A stretch of DNA of 62,385 nucleotides. Origin: Deltaproteobacteria bacterium (GTDB taxonomy: Bacteria; Desulfobacterota; Binatia; UBA9968; JAJDTQ01). Below are positions 26,577 through 33,821 of the stretch, one piece after another. Location: contig JAPOPM010000100.1 in the NCBI GenBank assembly GCA_026712905.1, forward strand, positions 1 to 62,385. Direction: 5' to 3'. Each line of letters opens with the position of its first letter. Within the stretch, counting starts at the first letter, position 1. A model generated the notes under the pieces. That model was not told the origin of the DNA and ran no database searches. It was given only the letters and a program-made list of their open reading frames with translations. The position numbers were made by a program, and so were the translations under genes.

Positions 26577-26709
26577 TATGGAACCGGACCACCGCGTGCT
26601 TCCGCTGGCGGGGCGGTGCTTTTGGCTTCTGGGCCGCTACGTCGTCTTGATGGCGCGTTACGCGATGGTGGTGGCGCTGGACGGCCTTCTGCGCCTGGTC
26701 CGCCTCTGA
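26569..26709 (+). CDS. 46-residue single-helix membrane peptide in the MNIO cassette
   Basis: Starts inside the last codons of the exporter gene and ends five bases before the SDR gene, so it fits tightly in the operon. After a short acidic start ('MDSMEPDHRV') the sequence is hydrophobic with spaced arginines ('CFWLLGRYVVLMARYAMVVALDGLL'), suggesting an amphipathic or single membrane helix, and it holds one Cys (residue 17). No family is recognised. It may be an exporter accessory, an immunity peptide or even the substrate; these are guesses. Confidence 0.5.
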   Translation: MDSMEPDHRVLPLAGRCFWLLGRYVVLMARYAMVVALDGLLRLVRL

Positions 26710-26714
26710 CGGTC

Positions 26715-27563
26715 ATGGACCTGGGCATCGGGGGCCGGAGCGCACTGGTCTTCGGAGGATCTCGCGGCATCGGCCGGGCCGTGGCCAACGTGCTGGCCGC
26801 CGAGGGCGCGAACGTGGCGGTGTGTGCGCGCAAGGGATGGGCGGCGCGACGGGTCGCGGCCGAGGCCGCGGAACGGGGTCGCGTCAAGGCCTTGGGCTAC
26901 GCGCTGGAGGCGTGGGACGAAACGTCGGCCGCCGCCCAGGCGGAGCGGATCGCGCGCGACTTCGGCGCCATCGACATCCTGTTCGGCATCGTCCGGCACA
27001 CCTTGCGGGAGGATGGTCAGAGCAACCCGGGAGCGCCCACCTGGAGCGCCCGGCTCGACGACGGTTTCCTGCGCTTCAGGGCGCTCACGGAAGCCCTCCT
27101 TCCCGGCATGCGGCGCCGGCGCTGGGGGCGCGTGCTGTGGATGGTTCCATGGCCGGAGGCCCGCAACAGCGCCGAGGAAAGCGTTCGCGCGGCAACCGGG
27201 GCCGCGTTCACGGCCTGGCTGCGTTGCGTGGCCGCGGAAGTCGCCCGGGACGGGGTGACCCTCAACGTCCTGACCCCCCCGCCCTTCTGGAGGCGCGCCG
27301 CGCCCGCCGGTCGAGTGCGGCCCGAGTCGGTTCCGGCACCGGGTGGGGCGGGTGCGCCGCTCGCCGGGGCGGATCCCGAAGACAGAGACCCGCCCCTGGC
27401 ATGTGAAGTCCTATCCGCCGGGGAGATCGCCGCGGCGGCGGCCTTCCTCCTCAGCGACTGCGCGCGGGGGGTCTGCGGCAGGACTCTCGAGCTTGGCGCC
27501 ACCATGGCGCCGAGCCGTCATCCGAACGTTCCCCGCCGCCGTGACGGGACGCCGCGTCAGTAA
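26715..27563 (+). CDS. Degenerate short-chain dehydrogenase/reductase-fold protein in the MNIO cassette
   Basis: 282 residues. The nucleotide-binding start 'ALVFGGSRGIGRAVANVLAAEGANVAVCARK' is intact. The 'NNAG' strand is replaced by 'ILFGIVR', and the catalytic Tyr-x-x-x-Lys site reads 'SVRAATGAAFTAWL', with neither Tyr nor Lys. An extra Pro/Ala-rich insert lies at about residues 195-225 and the C-terminal tail is basic. It may bind NAD(P) without normal SDR chemistry. Closely packed behind the exporter and membrane peptide, and overlapping the convergent deacetylase gene by seven bases. Confidence 0.8.
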   Translation: MDLGIGGRSALVFGGSRGIGRAVANVLAAEGANVAVCARKGWAARRVAAEAAERGRVKALGYALEAWDETSAAAQAERIARDFGAIDILFGIVRHTLREDGQSNPGAPTWSARLDDGFLRFRALTEALLPGMRRRRWGRVLWMVPWPEARNSAEESVRAATGAAFTAWLRCVAAEVARDGVTLNVLTPPPFWRRAAPAGRVRPESVPAPGGAGAPLAGADPEDRDPPLACEVLSAGEIAAAAAFLLSDCARGVCGRTLELGATMAPSRHPNVPRRRDGTPRQ

Positions 27564-28417
27564 CCCTGCTCCAGCACCCAGTTGGCGATCTCCAGCCGGC
27601 GCGCGAACCAGACGTCGGTGAAGCCCTTGGCGTACTTGATGAACTCGTCGACGATTTTGGTGCGGTAGGGCACACCGGACACGAACGGATGCAGGTTGAA
27701 CGCGAAGAACTTGGGCGCGCCTTGCTCGCCCTCCCAGTAGAGATAGTCGAACTGGTCCTTCATGATCTGGAGCAGGTCCCGGGGCGTGCGGCCGCCGCCG
27801 TAGGTGGAGTAGTCGTTGCACCCCGGCACGTTGTACGGCACCACGGCGACCTTTCGCCCGCCGGCCTCCAACGTGTACGGAATGTCCGAGTTGAGCGGGT
27901 CGGCCCACCAGACGAAGCCGGCCTCCGCCACCAGGTCCAGCGTGTTGTCCGTGGACGCGTGACCGGGCGACAGGTACCCGGTGGGCGGCGCGCCGAGCAC
28001 GTTCTTGAACGCGGCCACCGTGTCCTGAATGGACTTCCGCTCTTCCTCCCGCGTGTACATGAACGCGTACTCGTGCTCGTAGCACTCCGAGGAGAACTCG
28101 TGCCCCTGGGCCTGGAACTCCCGGACCTCGTCCGGGAACTGCTCCACCTTCTTGCCGTTCATCAGGAAGGTGACCTTGAGGTTGTGGCGCTCGAACATGT
28201 CCATGATGCGCCAGATGCCGACCCGGTCGCCGTACTCGCGCTCGGTAACCGCGGCCATGTTCTGCTTGAAGACGGCGTTCTCCGGGGGCAGCGGGTGGCT
28301 CACGCGCTGGAGCGAGCCGCGGGTGGCGTAGTTGTCCGGCCACACTTCCCACGGAACGATGAAAGTGACGCAAATCTTGGCGTTGTCCGGCCACTGGATG
28401 GGGCGCGGTCTGGGCAT
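27557..28417 (-). CDS. Polysaccharide deacetylase-fold protein (PuuE-like) with altered catalytic motifs
   Basis: 286 residues with the CE4/NodB barrel order: 'ICVTFIVPWEVWPDN' at the first strand, 'GHEFSSECYEHEYAF' at the second motif and 'TGYLSPGHASTDNTL' plus 'WWADPLNSDIPY' at later ones. Classical enzymes have two Asp in motif 1 and H-x-x-x-H in motif 2; here motif 1 has no Asp pair and motif 2 reads E-x-x-x-H. Such variants exist among allantoinase-like PuuE proteins, so metal binding may differ. ATG 28417 is chosen for the GGAG before it. Confidence 0.8.
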   Translation of the reverse strand: MPRPRPIQWPDNAKICVTFIVPWEVWPDNYATRGSLQRVSHPLPPENAVFKQNMAAVTEREYGDRVGIWRIMDMFERHNLKVTFLMNGKKVEQFPDEVREFQAQGHEFSSECYEHEYAFMYTREEERKSIQDTVAAFKNVLGAPPTGYLSPGHASTDNTLDLVAEAGFVWWADPLNSDIPYTLEAGGRKVAVVPYNVPGCNDYSTYGGGRTPRDLLQIMKDQFDYLYWEGEQGAPKFFAFNLHPFVSGVPYRTKIVDEFIKYAKGFTDVWFARRLEIANWVLEQGY

Positions 28418-28608
28418 GGTGCAATCTCCTCTCGTGCGATGTCGCTGAAGGTTTGTGCGCGGAGCTGGGAAGCAACGCGGCTCCAAATATAGCCAGCAGG
28501 AAGTCGTTGGGCAAACTACGGTGAAGACCTTGGAGTTTACTCACACTCGTTCAATAACTGTTGATTTTCATGGCAACAGCGGTCAAAGTGACCGCAGGGA
28601 GAACGATC

Positions 28609-28899
28609 ATGGCGAACGGAGCGGAAGAACGCATCACCCGGCTGGAGACGGCCTTTGAAGCCACTCTGCCGCACTTGGCCACAAAGACGGATATCTCCCG
28701 GCTGGAGACGGCCTTCGAATCGACTCTGCCGCACTTGGCAACGAAGGCGGACATCTCCCGGCTCGAGACAGCCTTCGAATCGACTCTGCCGCACTTGGCA
28801 ACGAAGGCGGACATCTCTAAGCTCGAAAGCAAGATGGTTTTGGGGGCGCTCACCATTCTCCTGGGCCTCACCGCCATCATCGTAAGATTGTTCACGTAG
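28609..28899 (+). CDS. Coiled-coil membrane-anchored protein with three 20-residue repeats (DUF1640/XhlA-like)
   Basis: 96 residues. Three near-identical 20-residue units ('RLETAFESTLPHLATKADIS' type) are followed by a C-terminal membrane helix 'MVLGALTILLGLTAIIVRLF'. The pattern L-E-x(4)-L-P-x-L-A-T-K-x-D-I is common in small phage- and DUF1640-like proteins that form helical stalks attached to a membrane. The ATG at 28609 is preferred to an upstream in-frame TTG because GGGAG precedes it. Function unknown. Confidence 0.75.
   Translation: MANGAEERITRLETAFEATLPHLATKTDISRLETAFESTLPHLATKADISRLETAFESTLPHLATKADISKLESKMVLGALTILLGLTAIIVRLFT
28639..28818 (+). repeat. Three tandem 60-bp coding repeats
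   Basis: Units at 28639-28698, 28699-28758 and 28759-28818 code for the 20-residue blocks. The second and third are nearly identical at the DNA level and the first is more divergent, suggesting recent duplication of one unit. Confidence 0.9.
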
Positions 28900-28924
28900 G
28901 TCGGGGGACAGGCCCGTATACTTC

Positions 28925-30199
28925 ATGAAACGGCGCACGACCGTGAAGTGCTTTCGCCGCCGAGGCCCGGTCCTGGGGGTCCTCGTTTCGGCGATCGTGG
29001 CCGCCTTCGGCGCGCCGTCCCCTTCCCCGGCTCAGCCACTCACACCTGACCAGACGGCCTACCGGTCCTTCGTGCGGGAGTTCCGCTCGGTGGCGCTGCG
29101 GCGCGGCATCCCGGAAGCGCTCTACGACCGGGCGTTTCGCGGCCTCACTCCCGACCCGGAGGTGATCGAGAAGAACAACCGGCAGCCGGAGTTCGTGCTG
29201 CCAGCATCCCAGTACGTGGCCCTGGTGGTCACGGACACGCGCGTGAACGACGGCCGCGTCAAGCTGTCGGAGTTTGCCGCCGACCTGGAACGAATCGAGG
29301 GGCGGTACGGCGTGGACCGCCACGTGCTGGCGGCCATCTGGGGCCTGGAGACGCTGTACGGCAAGTTGCGCGGCAAGCGCAACGTCATCCGCTCGCTCTC
29401 CACCCTGGCCTACAAGGGACGCCGGGCGAAGTTCGGCCGCAACCAATTGCTGGCAGCCCTCGATATCCTCAAGGCAGGCGACATCACCGTCGAACGCATG
29501 ACCGGCTCGTGGGCGGGCGCCATGGGTCACACGCAGTTCATCCCCACGAGCTACAAGGCCTACGCGGTGGACTTCACCGGCGACGGCCGGCGCGACATCT
29601 GGGACAACCCGCGCGACGCGCTGGCATCCGCCGCCAACTATCTGCGCGGCAACGGATGGGTTGTGGGGAGGCCGTGGGGGCACAGGGTCGTCCTCCCGGA
29701 CGGGTTCGACGCAGGACTCGCCGGCAAGAAGGGGGAGCGGACCATCCGGCAATGGCAGGAACTGGGACTTCGGCGGGCCGGTGGTGGCGCGTTCCCGCAT
29801 CCCGGGGAGCGGGCGTTCCTCGACCTTCCGGCGGGACTCCAGGGACCCGCCTTCCTGCTGCGCGCGAACTTCCGCGCGATCATGCGCTACAACCCGGCAC
29901 ACAAGTACGCCTTGGCGATCGGGCACCTTTCCGACCGGTTGCGCGGCGGGGAATCCGCCCTCGCCTGGCCGGACGGCGTCGGGCCCATCGCCGAATCGGA
30001 GCGCAAGGAGCTGCAACGCCTGCTGGCCGGGCGGGGATACGACATCGGAGAGATCGACGGGATCATCGGCTCGAAGACGCGCGCGGCCATACGGGATTAT
30101 CAGGCGAAGAAGGGGCGGCGCGCGGACGGGTTTCCGCGGCGGAAGATCCTGGAGCTGCTGCGCTCGGATGCGCGGGGTGGTGGAGTACGCCCGGACTAG
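28925..30199 (+). CDS. Lytic murein transglycosylase (MltB/SLT_2 type) with peptidoglycan-binding domain
   Basis: 424 residues. A signal-like N-terminus (about 1-37) is followed by the MltB-type catalytic domain: 'AAIWGLETLYG' carries the catalytic Glu, and 'GSWAGAMGHTQFIPTSYKAYAVDFTGDGRRDIW' is the strongly conserved block. The C-terminal 'LQRLLAGRGYDIGEIDGIIGSKTRAAIRDYQ' is a PG_binding_1 domain. It cleaves the glycan strand between MurNAc and GlcNAc in the periplasm. No lipobox is evident, so it is probably soluble. Confidence 0.93.
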   Translation: MKRRTTVKCFRRRGPVLGVLVSAIVAAFGAPSPSPAQPLTPDQTAYRSFVREFRSVALRRGIPEALYDRAFRGLTPDPEVIEKNNRQPEFVLPASQYVALVVTDTRVNDGRVKLSEFAADLERIEGRYGVDRHVLAAIWGLETLYGKLRGKRNVIRSLSTLAYKGRRAKFGRNQLLAALDILKAGDITVERMTGSWAGAMGHTQFIPTSYKAYAVDFTGDGRRDIWDNPRDALASAANYLRGNGWVVGRPWGHRVVLPDGFDAGLAGKKGERTIRQWQELGLRRAGGGAFPHPGERAFLDLPAGLQGPAFLLRANFRAIMRYNPAHKYALAIGHLSDRLRGGESALAWPDGVGPIAESERKELQRLLAGRGYDIGEIDGIIGSKTRAAIRDYQAKKGRRADGFPRRKILELLRSDARGGGVRPD

Positions 30200-30220
30200 A
30201 GGGTTAGGTTCCGGTACGGC

Positions 30221-30363
30221 GCGGCGGTAGGGGCGGCCCGGAAATCTGGAGACGGCCCTGCATGGTTTTCACCGTTCTGCTTCGCGCGAAACGAGTAGTT
30301 GACAGGGATCAAGGCTTACGTCCGCCCACCGTCAACAGATTTCCGGGCCGCCCCTACCGCCGC
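30221..30363. repeat. 143-bp MITE-like element with perfect 28-bp terminal inverted repeats
   Basis: The ends at 30221-30248 and 30336-30363 are exact inverse complements over 28 bases, with GTAGGGGCGGCCCG in the arms and an 87-base non-coding centre. It occupies nearly half of the 319-base gap between the transglycosylase and alpha/beta-hydrolase genes. The remaining part of that gap (30364-30518) shows no feature I recognise. Confidence 0.85.
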
Positions 30364-30518
30364 TCTGAGCACGCGTGTGTTCCGACTACGGGGCGCCGGA
30401 GAATTCTGCGCCCAGGGTTGCGCACCTGCCCTGCGTGTCTTATCGTCGGCGGGGCTTGAGCGAACGTGGGGTATGCTGGCGGGCTGCCGCCCAAACAAAC
30501 GAACAACTGGAGATTGAA

Positions 30519-31352
30519 ATGCCGCTAGCGAAGCTGGATGGAGTGGACATCTACTATGAGAGGGAGGGCGCGGGAGAGCCGGTGCTGTTTGTGCCGGCCT
30601 CCTGGTGGCCGTTGGATCCCTGGAAGCTTCAGGTGGTGCCGGCCTTGAGCCGGCGCTGGGAGACCGTCATCATGGACTGCCGCGGCACCGGCCGCAGCAG
30701 CGCGCCGGAGGACGGCTACACCGTGAGCCAGTTCGCCGACGACTGCGCGGCGTTGCTGGCACATCTCGGGATCACGCGCTGCCACGTGGTGGGGTTTGCC
30801 ATCGGCGGCCAGATCCTCCAGGCCCTGGCCATCGACCGTCCGGACCTGGTGGCCACGCTCACCATGACAGCCACCGGCCCGGGCTCCCGGAATTTGGTCG
30901 GCAAGCCGCGGGAGGTGTCACCGGGAACCCACGCCCAGATTCAGGAAATGGGCTTCGAGCAGTACATCAAGTCCCACGTGGACAACGACGGGATGGCCTT
31001 CAACCCGACATTCTATCACGCCAACCGAGCGGCCGCCGGCGCACTCGCGGACGCGTTGTGGTCCGGCCAGTCCACCGTGGAGATGTTCCGCCGCCATGAG
31101 CGCGCGCGCCTCACTTGGGACGCACTGGCCATGGCGCCACAGGTCAGCGTGCCGGCGATGGTGCTGTGCGGCGAGGACGATAAGGTGGAACGGCAGGGCA
31201 GCACGCCGGTGGACACGGCCCGGCGGCTCGGGCAGGCGACCCCCGGCGCGGAACTGGCTCTCATACCGGGCGTGCGCCACATGACCTTCTGGGACGGCAC
31301 CGGCGCCATCGAAGCGCTGGAGGACTTCCTGGCGCGTCATCCGATCGGCTAA
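30519..31352 (+). CDS. Alpha/beta hydrolase-fold protein lacking the nucleophile Ser
   Basis: 277 residues with the normal order of an alpha/beta hydrolase: oxyanion-region 'LFVPASWWPLDPW', 'IMDCRGTGRSSAPEDGYTV', the nucleophile elbow, then Asp in 'LCGEDDKV' and His in 'GVRHMTFW'. The elbow, normally G-x-S-x-G, reads 'GFAIGG', so residue 94 is Ala (codon GCC). Asp and His are kept. It may have lost hydrolase activity or work by a Ser-independent route. It precedes the ABC ATPase gene by 21 bases and is probably co-transcribed with it. Confidence 0.85.
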   Translation: MPLAKLDGVDIYYEREGAGEPVLFVPASWWPLDPWKLQVVPALSRRWETVIMDCRGTGRSSAPEDGYTVSQFADDCAALLAHLGITRCHVVGFAIGGQILQALAIDRPDLVATLTMTATGPGSRNLVGKPREVSPGTHAQIQEMGFEQYIKSHVDNDGMAFNPTFYHANRAAAGALADALWSGQSTVEMFRRHERARLTWDALAMAPQVSVPAMVLCGEDDKVERQGSTPVDTARRLGQATPGAELALIPGVRHMTFWDGTGAIEALEDFLARHPIG

Positions 31353-31373
31353 GCTACCCTTCCGGAGGCCCTC

Positions 31374-32444
31374 ATGCTCCAGGTCAAGGAACTGAAAAAG
31401 ATCTTCAGCGTCGGCGGCAACGAGGTCGTGGCGCTGGGCGGCGTCACGCAAGGGGTCGAGGAGGGCGAGTTCTTCGTCCTGCTGGGGCCCAGCGGCTCGG
31501 GCAAGACCACGCTCCTGCGCTGCGTGGCCGGCCTGGAAACGCCCGACGGCGGCGACATCGCGATCGACGGCGCCACGGTCTTTTCCACGAGTCGGGGAAT
31601 CTACGCACCGCCCGAGGACCGGAAGATCGGCATGGTCTTCCAGTCCTACGCCATCTGGCCCCACATGACGGTCTTCCAGAACGTGGCGTTGCCGCTGACG
31701 CGCGGGCGCAAGAAGATCGACAAGTCCCTGGTGCGGGATCGCGTCCACGAGTCGCTGAGAATGGTGCAACTGGAGGACTACGCGGAGCGGCCGTCGCCGC
31801 TCTTGAGCGGAGGCCAGCAACAACGCGTGGCGTTGGCGCGGGCCCTGGCCGTGAACCCGAAGCTGCTGCTCATGGACGAGCCCTTGAGCAACCTCGACGC
31901 TCGCCTGCGGGAGGAGATGCGGGTACAGATCCGCGAACTGGCCAAGCGCCTCAACATCACCGTGCTTTACGTGACCCACGATCAAGTGGAGGCCATGGTG
32001 GTGGCGGACCGTATCGCGGTCATGAGCCTGGGGGCCATCGTGTCCGTGGGCAGTCCCGAGGAACTCTACGAGGGACCGGCCAACCGCGTGGTGGCCGAGT
32101 TCTTCGGCTCCATCAACTGGCTGGAAGGCGAAACGAAGGCCGGAGGAGCCGTGGAGACGGAAATGGGGACGCTGAAGACTTCGCGGCCGGACCGGCCGGG
32201 CCTCACCGGCACCCTGGGAATCCGCCCGGAGGATCTGGAGTTGAGCCCCGCGCCCACCGGCCGGGACAACGAGTTCGCCGGAGAGCTGGTATCGCGCACG
32301 TACCTCGGCGACCTGTTCGTTCACGAGGTGCGCGTGTCCGCGACCGTGCTGCAGGTCAAGACCATGGACAAGGCGCCCGTCAACGACAAGGTCTATGTCA
32401 CCCTGCCCAAGGAGCGCCTCAAGTTCTTTCCCCAGTCAGCTTAG
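31374..32444 (+). CDS. ABC transporter ATP-binding protein (iron/polyamine type, FbpC/PotA-like)
   Basis: 356 residues. Walker A 'GPSGSGKTT' (about 38-46), Q-loop 'MVFQSYAIWPHMTVFQNV', signature 'LSGGQQQRVALARAL' near 143 and Walker B 'LLLMDEPLSNLD' near 163 are intact. The C-terminal third is a TOBE-type regulatory domain ('LGIRPEDLEL'). It would power the importer whose binding protein (38418) and fused permease (39615) lie seven kilobases downstream on the same strand, with catabolic genes between. Confidence 0.9.
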   Translation: MLQVKELKKIFSVGGNEVVALGGVTQGVEEGEFFVLLGPSGSGKTTLLRCVAGLETPDGGDIAIDGATVFSTSRGIYAPPEDRKIGMVFQSYAIWPHMTVFQNVALPLTRGRKKIDKSLVRDRVHESLRMVQLEDYAERPSPLLSGGQQQRVALARALAVNPKLLLMDEPLSNLDARLREEMRVQIRELAKRLNITVLYVTHDQVEAMVVADRIAVMSLGAIVSVGSPEELYEGPANRVVAEFFGSINWLEGETKAGGAVETEMGTLKTSRPDRPGLTGTLGIRPEDLELSPAPTGRDNEFAGELVSRTYLGDLFVHEVRVSATVLQVKTMDKAPVNDKVYVTLPKERLKFFPQSA

Positions 32445-32461
32445 TTGATGCTCCCGCGCGG

Positions 32462-33412
32462 TCACGCCGACGGCGCGAACAACTCGTCCACGCTCAGCCG
32501 GCGGGTGGTCACCGCCTGTTCCGACGCGAACAGCAGCATGGTGTCCAGCGCGTGGCGTTGCGCTTCCACCGAGTACGGGAACGGGTCCCGTCCCAGCACC
32601 TTCTCGTCTTCCTCGATGGCTTCGCCGTACCACGCCAGGTAGGAACGCCGCGGATCGCGCATGTATTCGAGACCGCGGACCTTCGCTTCCTCGAAAGCCT
32701 GCAGCAGGGTTTCGGCCACCCAGGGATGCCGCGCCAGGATCTCGTCCTTGATGACCACGGTGTGGCGCAGTGGATAGATGCCCGTGCGCCGGTAGTAGTC
32801 CGCCTCCACCTCGCGGTAGTCGGGCCAGAGCCGGCGCCCCACGCTCTCGCCGGCGCGGAAGGCCGACCCGATGGTGGGCAGCATGTAGGCATCGATCTCG
32901 CCCGCTTCGAGCATCTCCGTGACGCGCCGGCCGGCGGGAGCCTGCTCGACGTGCAGCCATTCCGGCGGTTCCCAGGGCGACACCTGCTCCTTGGAATTGG
33001 TGATCCACCGCATCTCGCCGGGAGCGACGCCGTGCTCGTGCTTGAGGACGCCGCGCATCCACACGGCAATGGGATTGAAGTGGGCCTGGAGCCCGATGCG
33101 CTTGCCGCGCAGGTCCGCGGGGCGTTCGATGCCGGCCTCGGAGTGCACCACCACCGCGCCGTGACAGAACTTCACGTGGGGGAACACCGGGATCGCCGTC
33201 ACCGGCACGCCGCGGCTCTTCCATCCCAGGAAAACCCCCATCTGCAGCTCGCACACGTCGAACTCGAGACCGCGGGTGAAACGGGCATGGCGCTCGGGGG
33301 AAGCGAGGGGGATCACCTCCAGGTCGATCCCGGGGGTGGCCACCTTGCCTTCGATAAGGAAGCGAGTACGGTCGTAGTCGCCGCAGGAGAGCGTCAAACG
33401 CAGGTTCGCCAT
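32462..33412 (-). CDS. Periplasmic-binding-fold protein (NMT1/THI5-like), paralogue 3
   Basis: 316 residues from the ATG at 33412, where the family sequence 'LRLTLSCGDYDRTRFLIEGKV' begins. 'FDVCELQMGVFLGWKSRG', 'FPHVKFCHGAVVVH', 'GKRIGLQAHFNPIAVWMRG' and 'DPFPYSVEAQRHALDTML' align with the paralogues at 5722 and 11242. No signal peptide. It is convergent with the ABC ATPase gene (17 bases apart), so it is not in the same transcript. Confidence 0.8.
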   Translation of the reverse strand: MANLRLTLSCGDYDRTRFLIEGKVATPGIDLEVIPLASPERHARFTRGLEFDVCELQMGVFLGWKSRGVPVTAIPVFPHVKFCHGAVVVHSEAGIERPADLRGKRIGLQAHFNPIAVWMRGVLKHEHGVAPGEMRWITNSKEQVSPWEPPEWLHVEQAPAGRRVTEMLEAGEIDAYMLPTIGSAFRAGESVGRRLWPDYREVEADYYRRTGIYPLRHTVVIKDEILARHPWVAETLLQAFEEAKVRGLEYMRDPRRSYLAWYGEAIEEDEKVLGRDPFPYSVEAQRHALDTMLLFASEQAVTTRRLSVDELFAPSA

Positions 33413-33595
33413 GGCGGACTCATACACCAGGGACCGGCCCCTCACAAGACGCGCCTGTCCCCGCGCCGGAGTGGGCCGATACGATGCGGAGACGCGGTTG
33501 ACCGTCGCCAACCGTTGTTGAGATAGTGACGGTTGTCAACGTACAGCGGCTCTTTGAATGACGTTCGGAAGGTGCCTCGGCAAGCGCGAGCGACC

Positions 33596-33804
33596 AGTGT
33601 CATGTCCCGTAAATTCCTGGCATGAGTTGCGCAGGATTTTTCGTCGTCGGCAACGCGCGATGACTTGTAGGGGCGACCTGCGGTCGCCCCCCAGTGGCGG
33701 GCACCACGGGAGGAAGACCCCGGGTCAAGGCCCGGGGTGACGCAACGCAGCCGACGGCGAAAACAACCAGCAAATTATGCCAGGAATTTACGGGACACGA
33801 CACT
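33596..33804. repeat. 209-bp palindromic element, family B copy 1, with a nested palindrome
   Basis: Ends AGTGTCATGTCCCGTAAATT… and its near-exact inverse (one mismatch over the first 28 bases) bound the element. Its centre contains a complete GGGCGACC palindrome at 33667-33692. It fills half of the 409-base gap between the two genes; 33413-33595 shows nothing I recognise. A shorter copy lies at 43451-43610, and the arm tip TGTCGTGTCCCGTA also flanks the family A copy at 36259. Confidence 0.85.
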
Positions 33805-33821
33805 AGGAAAGGCCATCTATT

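Noticed and set aside
28639..28818. Three regular 60-base repeats as a possible CRISPR array
   Set aside because: The units are directly contiguous, in frame and encode a protein repeat; there are no spacers.
30299..30304. TTGACA inside the 143-bp element as a promoter
   Set aside because: No acceptable -10 lies 15-19 bases downstream.
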